This document shows positions 10,385-20,474 of a DNA stretch of 64,000 bases, piece by piece. The stretch lies in the NCBI GenBank assembly GCA_001549895.1, contig AP014719.1, positions 2,108,001-2,172,000 on the forward strand, in the 5' to 3' direction. This DNA is from Arthrobacter sp. Hiyo8. Its GTDB lineage: Bacteria; Actinomycetota; Actinomycetes; Actinomycetales; Micrococcaceae. A program made the translations under genes and the position numbers. Every line of letters begins with the position of its first letter. The first letter of the stretch is position 1. A model generated the notes under the pieces. The model was given only the letters and a program-made list of their open reading frames with translations. It was not told the origin of the DNA and did not search any database.

Positions 10385-10463
10385 AAAATTGTCATCGGTG
10401 CTGCAATTGTGGGACAAGTCACTCGTTGAAGAGCGGCTGCGGCAGATGAGGAACACCTAGGCG

Positions 10464-11483
10464 ATGGCAGAACTCCAGCTCCAGTCACCAGGCAGGCAGC
10501 CCACTATCCGCGATGTGGCGGAGCTTGCGGGAGTGGCAACATCAACAGTCTCGAGGGCCCTGAGCAATCCCGGCCGAGTGAACCGGGTAACGCGCGAGCG
10601 GATCGAAGAAGCGGCCGCGCAACTGAATTACATTCCGAGCTCCCAGGCCCGCGGGCTCAGCTCCGGACGCACCCAGACAGTTGCCGTCCTGGTTCCGGAC
10701 ATCACCAATCCGTTCTACTTCGACATCATCCGTGGGACGCAGCACCAGTTGAAGGCCGCCGGCTACACGCAATTGCTCGTAGACACCGAGGAATCAGCGG
10801 AGATGGAAGCAGATGCCCTGCAGAAAATGCGCCGCTCGGCAGACGGATTCATCCTTGCCGCGTCCCGCCTGACGGATGCGCAGCTGGCCGAGGCGGCGGC
10901 ACAGCAGCCTTTGGTCACCATCAACCGGGCTCCGGCTATCGCACCCACCGTGGTGATCGATACGCCGTCGGCCATCATCCAGGCGCTGGAACATCTGGTC
11001 TCGCTGGGGCACACACGTATTTGCTTCGTTGGAGGCCCGGCCACGTCCTGGTCCAATGCCAAGCGGTGGCAGGCATTCCAGGACGAAACCACCGAGCGGA
11101 AGCTGACCACGTTCAGCGTGGGGCCGTTCGCGCCCAAGACCACCTCCGGAGCGGCCGCAGCGGACGCCGCAGTGCACACTGGGGCCACTGCGTGCATAGT
11201 CTTCAACGACCTGCTGGCCATCGGAATGCTGCAGCGCCTGCGCGAACGCGGTATTCGGGTGCCCGATGACATGAGCATTGTGGGCTGCGACGACATCTTC
11301 GGAGCCGATTTCTGCAACCCTCCCCTGACCACCATGGCGTCGCCCATTGAACAGGCCGGGCGAGTGGCCGTCTCCATGCTGTTGTCCAGGCTCAATCCCC
11401 AATATGGCGGCACCAGCCGGCGCCTGGCGGTCATGCCCACGCACCTCACGGTCCGGGCATCGACGGGCACCGCGCCGTCGTAA
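10464..11483 (+). CDS. LacI-family transcriptional regulator of the adjacent sugar operon
   Basis: 339-residue LacI/GalR repressor, frame intact. The helix-turn-helix is at residues 14-38 (IRDVAELAGVATSTVSRALS) followed by the hinge helix region SSQARGLSSGRT; the periplasmic-binding-like effector domain starts at VAVLVPDITNPFYFDII and contains ACIVFNDLLAIG and VSIVGCDD-type segments. It is divergent from the binding protein/permease/isomerase operon and a perfect-looking operator lies between them, so it most likely represses that operon and itself, released by a sugar or its phosphate. Confidence 0.92.
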   Translation: MAELQLQSPGRQPTIRDVAELAGVATSTVSRALSNPGRVNRVTRERIEEAAAQLNYIPSSQARGLSSGRTQTVAVLVPDITNPFYFDIIRGTQHQLKAAGYTQLLVDTEESAEMEADALQKMRRSADGFILAASRLTDAQLAEAAAQQPLVTINRAPAIAPTVVIDTPSAIIQALEHLVSLGHTRICFVGGPATSWSNAKRWQAFQDETTERKLTTFSVGPFAPKTTSGAAAADAAVHTGATACIVFNDLLAIGMLQRLRERGIRVPDDMSIVGCDDIFGADFCNPPLTTMASPIEQAGRVAVSMLLSRLNPQYGGTSRRLAVMPTHLTVRASTGTAPS

Positions 11484-11491
11484 TCCCCACC

Positions 11492-11582
11492 GACGCTCGC
11501 TCACTTATAGTGCGTTTTGGCGCGACCCTCGCTCACATCATGAGCGAGCGTTCCTCGATTAGCGCCCATATCTGAGCGAGCG
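11492..11582. repeat. 91-bp direct repeat, copy 1
   Basis: Identical over 91 bp to 11648-11738. The unit begins with cgctcgctca and ends with its inverse tgagcgagcg, and holds the inner pair cctcgctcac and tgagcgagcg, so each copy has four short motif copies in inverted arrangement. It starts 9 bp after the LacI stop. It has no coding character. The intergenic stretch 11484-11808 is mostly made of these two copies and a 65-bp spacer. Confidence 0.9.
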
Positions 11583-11647
11583 ATCGTCGAAGTAGCTCGG
11601 GGGTGGTGACAAACAGCCCGGACACACGACGGCGCAGCCCCTCCCAG

Positions 11648-11738
11648 GACGCTCGCTCACTTATAGTGCGTTTTGGCGCGACCCTCGCTCACATCATGAG
11701 CGAGCGTTCCTCGATTAGCGCCCATATCTGAGCGAGCG
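11648..11738. repeat. 91-bp direct repeat, copy 2
   Basis: Second identical copy. It is followed directly by ttcctcgattggcg, which nearly repeats the ttcctcgattagcg inside the unit, as if a third partial unit follows. It ends 70 bp before the nadE start. Likely an interspersed palindromic intergenic element of this genus. Confidence 0.9.
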
Positions 11739-11808
11739 TTCCTCGATTGGCGGACTTCGTGGATGACACAGTTGAGTGTTTCAAGTACTGGTTACTAGTG
11801 TTGGGGAC

Positions 11809-12630
11809 ATGCGCACACTCCAGGCCACGATCATTGCGGAAATGGGCGTCCAGCCCCGGATCGACCCTGCCGAGGAGGTCCGCAAACGCGTCACGTTCCT
11901 GAAGGAATACCTCAAGGCCACACACACCAAGGGCTTTGTCCTGGGCATTTCCGGCGGACTCGACTCTTCCCTTGCCGGCCGGCTTGCCCAGCTGGCCGTC
12001 CAAGAGCTTGAGGCTGAGGGCGTCGAGGCGAACTTCGTGGCCGTCCGGCTCCCTTACGGCACCCAGCACGATGAGGACGACGCCCAGGCCGCGCTCGACT
12101 TCATCCAGGCCAAGACCGAATGGACATTCAACATCTCGCGCGCAGTGGACGGTTTCGAGGATGAGTTCGAAAAGACCACGGGCGCGCGCATCTCGGATTT
12201 CCACAAGGGAAACACGAAGGCCCGGGCCCGCATGACCGCCCAGTACGCCCTCGCCGGCGAGCACAACTACCTGGTGATCGGCACGGACCATGGAGCCGAA
12301 TCCGTCACCGGGTTCTTCACCAAGTTCGGCGACGGCGGCGCGGACATCCTGCCGCTCTTCGGCCTCAACAAACGGCAGAACCGTGCACTCCTCGCCGAGC
12401 TGGGCGCCCCGTCCCGCATTTGGGACAAGGTCCCCACGGCCGACCTCCTGGACGGCACACCCGGCCGCACCGACGAGGACGAGCTCGGCATCAAGTACGA
12501 CCAGATCGACGACTACCTCGAAGGCCGGGACGTCTCCGACGAGGTCGCGGAGACCATCGAACAGAAGTACCTGCGCACGCGGCACAAGCGCACTGTTCCG
12601 GTCACGATTTTCGACACGTGGTGGAAATAG
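11809..12630 (+). CDS. nadE: NH3-dependent NAD+ synthetase
   Basis: Amidates nicotinic acid adenine dinucleotide to NAD+ using ATP and ammonia, the last step of NAD+ synthesis. 273 residues; the ATP pyrophosphatase P-loop is [17 protein letters not shown] (residues about 44-60). Further family segments: [50 protein letters not shown] and a Cys-poor C-terminus ending [17 protein letters not shown]. No glutaminase domain, so the ammonia-dependent form. Frame intact. ATG at 11809 is preferred over the in-frame ATG 11 codons upstream because homologues begin MRTLQ. Confidence 0.95.
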   Translation: MRTLQATIIAEMGVQPRIDPAEEVRKRVTFLKEYLKATHTKGFVLGISGGLDSSLAGRLAQLAVQELEAEGVEANFVAVRLPYGTQHDEDDAQAALDFIQAKTEWTFNISRAVDGFEDEFEKTTGARISDFHKGNTKARARMTAQYALAGEHNYLVIGTDHGAESVTGFFTKFGDGGADILPLFGLNKRQNRALLAELGAPSRIWDKVPTADLLDGTPGRTDEDELGIKYDQIDDYLEGRDVSDEVAETIEQKYLRTRHKRTVPVTIFDTWWK

Positions 12631-12885
12631 CAATCGCCTGAACCGGCGCGCCGCCGTCACGCCGAGCGACTTTTTGCAGCGCACGACGGCGGTCTGCCGC
12701 GCCGTAGCGGGGGGCGCCGCCGTCGTCATTCCACAAAAGCCTGCCCTGCGTGACGGGACGCAGCACCGCATGGCTGCCTCTTCCAAACCCTTGGATGTCC
12801 TAGTATATTGCAGGTGAGGCGGATCACACGGGCAGCCCCTTCCCGGTCCGCGTTTACCCATTCCACGCAGGGCGAAAGGCAGACA

Positions 12886-14600
12886 ATGACAGTCACCGAC
12901 GACTTCCGTGCAGCCCGCGACCGGCTCCTTGAGCTGCGCACCGACTACTCCCGCGCACACAGCGAATTCCAGTGGCCCCGCTTCAGCGAGTTCAACTTCG
13001 CGCTCGACTGGTTCGACCAGATCGCAGCCAATCCCGGCACGGCCAACAACCCTGCGCTCGTCATCGTCGAGCAGGACGGCAGCTCCACCCGCCGCAGCTT
13101 CGCCGAGCTCTCCGCACGGTCCTCGCAGCTCGCCAACTGGCTCCGAACCGAGGGCGTCCGTCGGGGAGACCGCATGATCATCATGCTCGGCAACCAGGTG
13201 GAACTGTGGGAACTCATGCTCGCCGGGATCAAACTCGGTGTGGTCCTGATCCCCACCACCACGCTCATGGGCCCACGCGACATCGCGGATCGCGTGGAAC
13301 GCGGCGGCGCCCGCTGGGCCGCCGTCGGAAGCGCCAATATCGCCAAGTTTGCCGAGGTCCCGGGCGATTACACCCTCATTGAAGTGGGCGACGGCCAGAC
13401 CCCCGGTGCCCTTCAGTATGTCGAATCGGGTTCCGCAGAGACGACGTTCGCCGCGGACGCCCCCACCGTCGCCGACGAAACCATGCTCCTCTACTTCACC
13501 TCGGGCACTACGTCGCGGGCGAAGCTGGTGGAGCACACCCACACCTCGTATCCGGTCGGGCACCTCTCCACAATGTATTGGATCGGCCTGGAGCCTGGAG
13601 ACGTCCACCTCAACGTGGCGTCCCCCGGTTGGGCCAAGCACGCGTGGTCCAACGTTTTCACGCCCTGGATCGCCGAGGCCTGCGTCTTCGTCTACAACTA
13701 CGACCGCTTCGATGCCAAGGCCCTCCTGGAACAGATGGGCCGCGAAGGAGTCACGAGTTTCTGCGCCCCGCCCACAGTATGGCGCATGCTCATCCAGGCC
13801 GACCTGACCCTGCTCAAAACCCCGCCCACCAAGGTGGTTTCGGCGGGCGAACCGCTCAACGCCGAGGTGATCGGGCAGGTGGAGAGGGCCTGGGGCCAAA
13901 CCATCCGCGACGGCTTCGGCCAGACAGAGTCAACAGTCCAGGTCGCGAACACTCCGGGGCAGCCGGTCAAGACAGGCTCCATGGGACGGCCGCTGCCGGG
14001 CTACGACGTGGTGCTCGTTGACCCTGCCACTGGCGAAGAGGCCGACGACGGCGAGCTGTGCTTGCGCCTGGACCCCCGCCCCGTGGGGCTCATGAAGTCC
14101 TACTTCGGCGACCCGGAAAAGACGGCCGAGGCTTTCCGCGACGGTTATTACCACACGGGCGACATGGCCAGCCGGGACGGGAACGGCGTCATTACCTACG
14201 TGGGCCGCGGGGACGATGTCTTCAAGTCATCGGACTACCGCTTGTCCCCTTTCGAACTCGAAAGCGTCCTGATCGAACACCCCGCGGTGGCGGAGGCCGC
14301 CGTCGTGCCCTCTCCGGATCCGGTGAAGCTTTCGGTGCCCAAAGCGTTCGTGGTGCTCGCCGCCGGCTACGAGCCCGGCCCGGCTGTGGCGGAGGACATC
14401 CTCAGATACTGCCGGCAGCATTTGGCGCCATTCAAGCGCATCCGGCGGCTCGAATTCGGCGAACTGCCCAAGACGATTTCCGGCAAGATCAGGCGCGTCG
14501 AACTTCGGGGCACGGAGGTGGCCGCCATGGCGATGGTCCGCTGCCGGCCGGCCTGGGTGTGGAGTACACCGAGGACGAGTTCCCGAGTCTGAAAGAATAG
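12886..14600 (+). CDS. Acyl-CoA synthetase (AMP-forming), frame broken near the C-terminus
   Basis: Activates a carboxylic acid to its CoA thioester through an acyl-adenylate. Motifs: LLYFTSGTTSRAKLVEHTH (P-loop; the common GLPK is replaced by SRAK), RDGFGQTES (motif with the adenylate-binding Glu), YYHTGDMASRDGNG and the hinge YVGRGDDVFKSSDYRLSPFELES, ending in PKTISGKIRR with the catalytic lysine. Layout matches the medium-chain/benzoate-CoA ligase-like group. One base is missing near 14530; restoring it gives the terminal VEYTEDEFPSLKE before TAG at 14598. About 572 residues. A MarR gene follows 26 nt downstream, so the pair may form a regulated unit. Substrate unknown. Confidence 0.85.
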
Positions 14601-14626
14601 GCAGCCAAGCAATGTCAGGAGGTACC

Positions 14627-15132
14627 GTGGGCAGCCCACTCCCCCGCGACCCATCGCCGACGCCCAGCGAAACTGGGAACGCCATGGCTGGGGCGACGTC
14701 GCCGCGCCCATGGCGGCCATCACCGCGATCATGCGCACGCAGCAGATCCTGTTGGCGCGGATCGAGGGGGTTTTGAAACCATTCGGCCTGACCTTCGCGC
14801 GCTACGAGCTCCTGGCGCTACTGAGTTTCGCCCGCAGCGGCGCGTTGCCCATGAACAAGGCCAGCGCGCTGCTCCAGGTGCATCCGACGTCGGTGACCAA
14901 CGCCGTCGACCGTCTGGAAAAGGCAGCCCTCGTGGTCCGCTCCCCGCACCCCACTGACGGGCGCACCACGCTGATCGAGCTCACCGCGGAGGGCCGCACC
15001 CTCGCGAAGCGCGCGACGACGGCACTCAACAACGAGGTGTTCGGCCAGTCCGGTTTCGGGGACGAAGACGTCGAGCACCTGATCCGCGTGCTGGGAGACT
15101 TCCGCAAGGCGGCGGGCGACTTCACGGACTGA
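14627..15132 (+). CDS. MarR-family transcriptional regulator, frame broken near the N-terminus
   Basis: Winged-helix regulator of about 169 residues. Core: IMRTQQILLARIEGVLKPFGLTFARYELL, recognition helix MNKASALLQVHPTSVTNAVDRLEKAALV and wing RSPHPTDGRTTLIELTAEG. The GTG at 14627 is chosen because AGGAGG lies at 14617-14622; from it the frame gives VGSPLPRDP and then needs one extra C near 14650 to continue IADAQRNWERHGWGDV into the conserved part. Directly downstream of the acyl-CoA synthetase, so it may sense an aromatic or acyl ligand and regulate it. Confidence 0.82.
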
Positions 15133-15194
15133 CCCCCTGACCACATTGCGAGATACGCATATCAAATAATGAGACTCATGCATAGCATTGAGCC

Positions 15195-16028
15195 ATGAAG
15201 AGTGCAGCGATAGAACCCTTTGTCGACATCGAATGGTTATCTCAAAACCGTCGCCGCGTGGTGCTGGCCGATGTGCGCTGGTACCTCGACGGGCGCTCGG
15301 GCCGGGCGGCGTACGACGGCGGGCACATCCCCGGTGCCGTTTTTGTCGACCTGGATCGATGGCTCTCGGCTGAGGGATCGCCACTCGAAGGACGAAACCC
15401 GCTGCCCGCGCCGCATGATTTTGCCCTCGGGATGCGGGAAGTGGGAATCCGCGACGACGACATCGTGGTGGCTTACGACGACGCCGGCGGAGTCATCGCG
15501 GCACGCTTGGTTTGGATGCTGCGCGCCACAGGCCACAGCTCCGCTCTGCTGGATGGCGGGTTGGCGAACTATGAAGGGCCCTTGGAAACCGAACATCCTT
15601 CGAGGCCCGCAGGTGATTTCACCGCACAACCGTGGCCCAGGAACCGCCTGGCGGAGATCCACGAGCTCTCGATCGAATCAAACCTCGCCGTGGACGCACG
15701 CAACCGCGACCGATTCGAGGGCAGGCAGGACCCCATTGATCCAAGGCCCGGGCATGTGCCCGGCGCGCGGAACGTCCCGTGCAGGGAGAACCTGGACCCC
15801 AACGGGAAACTGCGCAGCAAGGCCGATTTGCTGCGCATCTTCGCTACGGCGGGCATCACATCGGCCGAGAACGTGATCAGCTATTGCGGGTCCGGAGTAA
15901 CGGCTTGCCACAATCTTTTAGCCCTGGAGCACGCCGGCCTCGGACAAGGGCGGCTCTTCACGGGCGGGTGGTCCCAATACGGCCATGCGCTAGAACTCCC
16001 GGTCGAGCTCGGGACTAGCGGTGCTTGA
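15195..16028 (+). CDS. Thiosulfate/3-mercaptopyruvate sulfurtransferase (tandem rhodanese)
   Basis: 277-residue two-domain rhodanese. The first domain (FVDIEWLSQ to [10 protein letters not shown]) has [11 protein letters not shown] and no catalytic Cys; the second has [14 protein letters not shown] and the active loop [11 protein letters not shown] with the persulfide-forming Cys near residue 234. CGSGVTA is the active-site loop usual for thiosulfate/mercaptopyruvate sulfurtransferases. Frame intact. Its last 14 nt overlap the 3' end of the convergent enoyl-CoA hydratase gene. Confidence 0.93.
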   Translation: MKSAAIEPFVDIEWLSQNRRRVVLADVRWYLDGRSGRAAYDGGHIPGAVFVDLDRWLSAEGSPLEGRNPLPAPHDFALGMREVGIRDDDIVVAYDDAGGVIAARLVWMLRATGHSSALLDGGLANYEGPLETEHPSRPAGDFTAQPWPRNRLAEIHELSIESNLAVDARNRDRFEGRQDPIDPRPGHVPGARNVPCRENLDPNGKLRSKADLLRIFATAGITSAENVISYCGSGVTACHNLLALEHAGLGQGRLFTGGWSQYGHALELPVELGTSGA

Positions 16029-16794
16029 ACTCCGGCTGGCGCTTCTCGGTGAACGCCGCCATGCCTTCTTTTTGGTCCTCGGTGGCAAACAATGAGTGGA
16101 AGATCCGGCGCTCGAACAGGACACCCTGGGAGAGGCCGGTTTCGAAGGCTGCGTTGACGGCTTCCTTGGCCACCATGGCAACCGGTTTGGACTTGGACGC
16201 GATCACGCCGGCGGCCTCCAGGGCATCCTCCACCACGGATGCGGCGGGCACGACGCGGGAAACGAGTCCCGCCCGCTCGGCTTCATTGGCGTCCATGAAC
16301 CGCCCGGTGAGGATCATGTCCATCGCTTTGGCCTTGCCCACGGCATGGGTCAACCGTTGCGAGCCGCCCATGCCCGGAATGACGCCGAGGTTGATTTCCG
16401 GCTGGCCGAACTTGGCGTTGTCGCCGGCAATGATGAAATCGCACATCATGGCAAGTTCGCAGCCCCCGCCGAGGGCGAAACCGGACACCGCGGCAATCAC
16501 GGGAATGCGCAGGCGCGTGAGGTTTTCCCAGGCGCGGAACCAGTCGGCGGCGTACATTTCCATGTACCCCTTGGAGGCCATCTCCTTGATGTCGGCGCCG
16601 GCCGCGAAGGCCTTCTCCGAGCCGGTGATCACCACGGCGCCCACCCCGGGATCCGCATCCATGTCCGACACGGCGGCCACGATCTCATTCATGGTGGCCT
16701 GGTTCAACGCGTTGAGCGCCTTCGGCCGGTTCAGGGTCACCAAGCCTACCCGTCCACGGAGTTCCACCAGGATGTTTTCGTACTGCTGCGCCAA
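16015..16794 (-). CDS. Enoyl-CoA hydratase
   Basis: Crotonase-fold protein, 259 residues, frame intact. Oxyanion-hole segments [12 protein letters not shown] and [16 protein letters not shown] are complete, and both catalytic glutamates of hydratases are in place (GGCELA and [11 protein letters not shown]). Hydrates 2-enoyl-CoA to 3-hydroxyacyl-CoA. As the last gene of the mmsA-HIBCH-mmsB unit it probably hydrates methacrylyl-CoA in valine degradation. 78 bp separate it from mmsB. Confidence 0.9.
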   Translation of the reverse strand: MAQQYENILVELRGRVGLVTLNRPKALNALNQATMNEIVAAVSDMDADPGVGAVVITGSEKAFAAGADIKEMASKGYMEMYAADWFRAWENLTRLRIPVIAAVSGFALGGGCELAMMCDFIIAGDNAKFGQPEINLGVIPGMGGSQRLTHAVGKAKAMDMILTGRFMDANEAERAGLVSRVVPAASVVEDALEAAGVIASKSKPVAMVAKEAVNAAFETGLSQGVLFERRIFHSLFATEDQKEGMAAFTEKRQPEFKHR

Positions 16795-16872
16795 GCCGTG
16801 CCCCTTTTGTCGGTTGCTCAGTTGTGTCGGTTGCCCACGTTGTGGGCCCCGGAAATGACCTACCCGCCAAGG

Positions 16873-17793
16873 CTACTTGGCGGACTTGTCCCGGATGTCC
16901 GTGATGATGCCGGAGAAGTCGCGCCCGGCTCCGCCTTCGGCGGCGAAAGCGTCGTAAATCCTCGAGGCGAGGTGTCCCATTTGCCCGTCCACTCCGGTGC
17001 TCTCAAGCGCGTTGACCGCGAGCCGCAGGTCCTTGGCCATGAGCGCTCCGGCGAATCCGGGCTGGTAGTCGCGGTTGGCCGGGCTCGTGGGAACCGGTCC
17101 GGGAACCGGGCAGTTGGTGGTCAGCGCCCAGCACTGCCCCGAGGCGTTGGAGGCGACGTCGAACAACGCCTGGTGAGTGAGGCCCAGCTTCTCGCCCAGC
17201 ACGAACGCCTCGCTGACGGCAATCATGGAAACGCCCAGGATCATGTTGTTGCAGACTTTGGCGGCCTGCCCGGCTCCGTGGTCGCCGCAGTGCACGATCC
17301 TCCGGCCCATGAGTTCCAGGACCGGCTTCACCGTTTCGAAGTCCTCGGGCAGTGCCCCCACCATGAAGGTCAGGGTCCCGGCTTCGGCACCCACCACGCC
17401 TCCGGAAACCGGCGCGTCCACGGAGCGGTGGCCAGCCTCCAGCGCAATGGCTGCTGCCTCGCGGGCCTCGTCTACGTTGATCGTGGAGCAGTCGAGGAAC
17501 AGCGTGTCCGGCGCAGCTACCGAGAGCAGGCCCGGTGCTCCGTCCACTCCCCGGTAGGCGTCCAGGACGTGCTTGCCGCTGGGCAACATGGTCAGGACAA
17601 CGGAGGCCCCCGCGACCGCTTCCGGGGCGGAATCCACCGTGGCAATACCGTGTTCACGGGCCGCCTCGAGTGCTGCCGGCACGGGATCGTACGCGACGAC
17701 GTGATGCCCTGCTTTGACAAGGTTCACGGCCATCGGGCCGCCCATGTGGCCAAGGCCGAGGAAAGCGATGGTGCCGGAAACTGCGTCAGACAT
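16873..17793 (-). CDS. mmsB: 3-hydroxyisobutyrate dehydrogenase
   Basis: Oxidises 3-hydroxyisobutyrate to methylmalonate semialdehyde with NAD+ in valine catabolism. 306 residues, frame intact. N-terminal FLGLGHMGGPMAVNLVKAGH is the Rossmann/HIBADH signature, DAPVSGGVVGAEAGTL the substrate loop, and GAGQAAKVCNNMILG holds the catalytic Lys. The downstream half (SSNASGQCWAL-type segment, then YQPGFAGALMAKDLRLA) matches mmsB rather than tartronate semialdehyde reductase. Its start overlaps the upstream gene by 8 nt. Confidence 0.92.
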   Translation of the reverse strand: MSDAVSGTIAFLGLGHMGGPMAVNLVKAGHHVVAYDPVPAALEAAREHGIATVDSAPEAVAGASVVLTMLPSGKHVLDAYRGVDGAPGLLSVAAPDTLFLDCSTINVDEAREAAAIALEAGHRSVDAPVSGGVVGAEAGTLTFMVGALPEDFETVKPVLELMGRRIVHCGDHGAGQAAKVCNNMILGVSMIAVSEAFVLGEKLGLTHQALFDVASNASGQCWALTTNCPVPGPVPTSPANRDYQPGFAGALMAKDLRLAVNALESTGVDGQMGHLASRIYDAFAAEGGAGRDFSGIITDIRDKSAK

Positions 17794-18830
17794 GGTCGGA
17801 CTCCTTTGAATGAAGTTTGAGTTCACGATCGCCGAGCGGCGCGAAGAAGCCCTCGACGGCGGCCGGCGACACCTCCGCCAGGGAAGCCGGCTTCCACTGC
17901 GGGTTGCGGTCCTTGTCCACCACCTGGGCACGGATCCCCTCGCGAAAATCAGGCCCGGCCAGGCACCGCACGCCAACGCGGTATTCCTGCTCCAAGGCCT
18001 CGTCGAGGGAGAGCCCCTTGACCCGCCGCAGCGATTCCAGGGTGACTTTCACGGCTGTAGGCGACTTTGCCCCGATCGTCTCGGCGGCTGAAGCGGCTTC
18101 CCGCCGGCGTTGCGCAGCCTCGCGACGATTTCCTCGGCGTCATCCGAAGCGTAGGCGTCGTCGATCCACTTGCGCTGGCCGGACAACGCCGAGGCCGGCG
18201 GTTCCTGCGCGAAACGCCCGACGGCGGCCTCCGCCGTCGAGCTTTCCAGCGCTTCCGCGAGCGCGGGCAGGCTTTCGGACGGGACGAAGTGGTCCGCGAG
18301 CCCCAGGAACAAGGCGTCAGCTCCGCTTAAATGGGCACCCGTGAGGGCGGCGTGGGTACCGGACTCCCCGGCGAGCGGGAGAGCAGAAGGGTCCCGCCGA
18401 CGTCGGGCACAAAACCAATGGTGGTTTCCGGCATGCCCGTGCGGGTCCTCTCTGTGACCACACGGACTGAGCCATGGGCCGATATCCCGACCCCGCCGCC
18501 GAGGACCAGTCCGTCCATGAAGGCCACGTAGGGCTTCGGGTACCGGGCAATGAGTGAGTTCAAGCGGTATTCCGCAGCCCAGAAATCCGCGGTCCGGTCT
18601 CCGCGGCGCAGGATGTCGTCGTAGATCGCCACGATGTCCCCACCCGCGCATAGTCCGCGGTCCCCGGCGCCGTGCACCAGAACGGTCTTGATGGCGTCGT
18701 CCTCCGCCCACGCGGTGAGCTGCTCCAGCATGGCGTGCACCATGCCGGCGTTGAGGGCGTTGACGGCCTGTGGCCGGTTCAGGGTGATGACGCCGAGGTG
18801 GCCGCGCTTCTCGAACAGGACCTCGGCCAT
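17786..18830 (-). CDS. 3-hydroxyisobutyryl-CoA hydrolase (crotonase fold), frame broken twice
   Basis: Releases CoA from 3-hydroxyisobutyryl-CoA in valine degradation. N-terminal half is crotonase-like: LNRPQAVNALNAGMVHAM, GLCAGGDIVAIYDD, DGLVLGGGVGISAHGSVRV, MPETTIGFVPDVGG. The C-terminal half (DDAYASDDAEEIVARL, then LESLRRVKGLSLDEALEQEYR, FREGIRAQVVDKDRNPQW) is diagnostic of the hydrolase and absent from plain hydratases. Frame changes near 18375 and 18095 each equal one missing base; restored length is about 348 residues, the family norm. Start overlaps the mmsA stop (TGATG). Confidence 0.88.
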
Positions 18831-20328
18831 CAGCTGCCGGCCGGCATCACGAAGCTGGCGCCCTGGCGGATGCCGGAGGGCCAACGGGTGGTGACCGTCT
18901 TGGTCTTGGTGTAGAAGCGGAACGCGTCCGCGCCGTGCTGGTTGAGGTCGCCGAAGCCCGAGGCCTTCCATCCGCCGAAGGTGTAGTAGGCAATCGGGAC
19001 GGGAATGGGAACGTTGATGCCCACCATGCCCACTTCGACGCGGCTCGCGAAGTCGCGGGCAGCGTCGCCGTCGCGGGTGAAGATCGCGACGCCGTTGCCG
19101 AACTCGTGCTCGGAGCAGAGCCGCAGCGCTTCTTCGTAGTCGGCTGCGCGGAGGACGCTCAGGACCGGGCCGAAGATCTCCTCCTTGTAGATGGACATGT
19201 CCTTCGTGACGTTGTCGAAGAGGGTGGGCCCACCCAGAAACCTCCGGCGTAGCCGTCCACCTTCAGGTCGCGCCCATCGGTGACGAGCGTGGCACCCTGG
19301 TCGACACCGGCCTGGATGTACCCCTCGATACGGTGTTTCGCCGAGGCGGCCACGACAGGTCCGAAGTCCGAATCCGCAGCCAGGCTGGGGCCCACCTTCA
19401 GGCCCTTGATGCGGTCCTGCAGCTTCGAGACGAGCTGGTCCGCCGTCTCCTGGCCAACCGGTACGGCCACCGAAATCGCCATACAACGCTCGCCGGCGGA
19501 ACCGAAGCCGGCACCGATGAGGGCATCCGCTGCCATGTCAAGATCGGCGTCGGGCATGATCACCATGTGGTTCTTGGCGCCGCCGAAACACTGGGCGCGC
19601 TTCCCGTGGGCCGCTGCCGTGGCGTAAATGTACTGGGCAATCGGCGTGGATCCGACGAAGCCGATAGCCTTCACCCGCGGATCCTCGAGGAGGGTATCCA
19701 CGGCTTCCTTGTCGCCGTTGATGACGTTGAAGACGCCGTCCGGCAACCCCGCCTCGGTGAAAAGTTCCGCCAGGCGCAGCGGCACCGAAGGGTCGCGCTC
19801 CGAAGGCTTGAGGATGAAGGCGTTGCCGGCCGCCAGCGCGGGGCCGGACTTCCAGAGCGGAATCATGGCCGGGAAGTTGAAAGGCGTGATGCCCGCGACG
19901 ACGCCGAGCGGCTGGCGCAGCGAGTGGACGTCGATGCCGGTGCCGGCGTTGTCCGAGAATTCGCCTTTGAGCAGGTGCGGTGCCCCGGCGGCGAACTCCA
20001 CCACCTCGATGCCGCGCTGGATATCACCCTTGGCGTCGGGGAAGGTCTTGCCGTGCTCGGACGAAAGGAGCGTGGCGAGTTCGTCCATGTGCTCGTTGAC
20101 CAAGTCCACGAACTTCAGCAGGATCCGGCCGCGGCGCTGCGGGTTCATGGCGCCCCATTCGAGCTGGCCTTTCTCCGCGCTCGCAATGGCGTTCCTGACC
20201 TCATCAGCACTTGCCAGGGGAAGCCGAGCCTGGACCTCGCCGGTACAAGGATTGTAGACATCGCCAAAGCGCGTGGAGGTGCCATCGACCCTCTGGCCGT
20301 CAATGTAGTGGGAAAGTTCGCGCACCAT
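18830..20328 (-). CDS. mmsA: Methylmalonate-semialdehyde dehydrogenase (CoA-acylating), frame broken once
   Basis: Converts methylmalonate semialdehyde to propionyl-CoA with NAD+ and CoA. An ALDH-fold protein starting [45 protein letters not shown] and the catalytic Cys in [11 protein letters not shown] are typical of the MMSDH branch. One base is missing near 19235 (after GGFWVGP); the restored C-terminus runs [11 protein letters not shown] to [17 protein letters not shown]. About 499 residues. First gene of the valine operon; 146 bp of non-coding DNA upstream carry its promoter region. No regulator gene is adjacent. Confidence 0.92.
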
Positions 20329-20474
20329 GGAATGCTCCTTTGCATAGGGGGAATGCCCGCCATCGGCCTCGAAAGCGCAAGTCCAACTGCGCTCCCGGAC
20401 GTCTTTGATCCCGAATATACTCGGACTTCCTACTAATTTCTAGAGGACGTCAGCTCGTGCCCAGGTGGCCTGGC

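Noticed and set aside
11492..11738. CRISPR-like direct repeats
   Set aside because: Only two 91-bp units with internal inverted motifs, one 65-bp spacer, and no cas genes nearby; an intergenic palindromic repeat fits better.
11689..13899. Long 736-codon open frame on the minus strand
   Set aside because: It is antisense to nadE and the acyl-CoA synthetase, whose plus-strand products carry full family motifs; the antisense product shows none and owes its length to high GC.
16096..17820. 574-codon open frame on the plus strand
   Set aside because: Antisense across the enoyl-CoA hydratase and mmsB genes; no recognisable domain.
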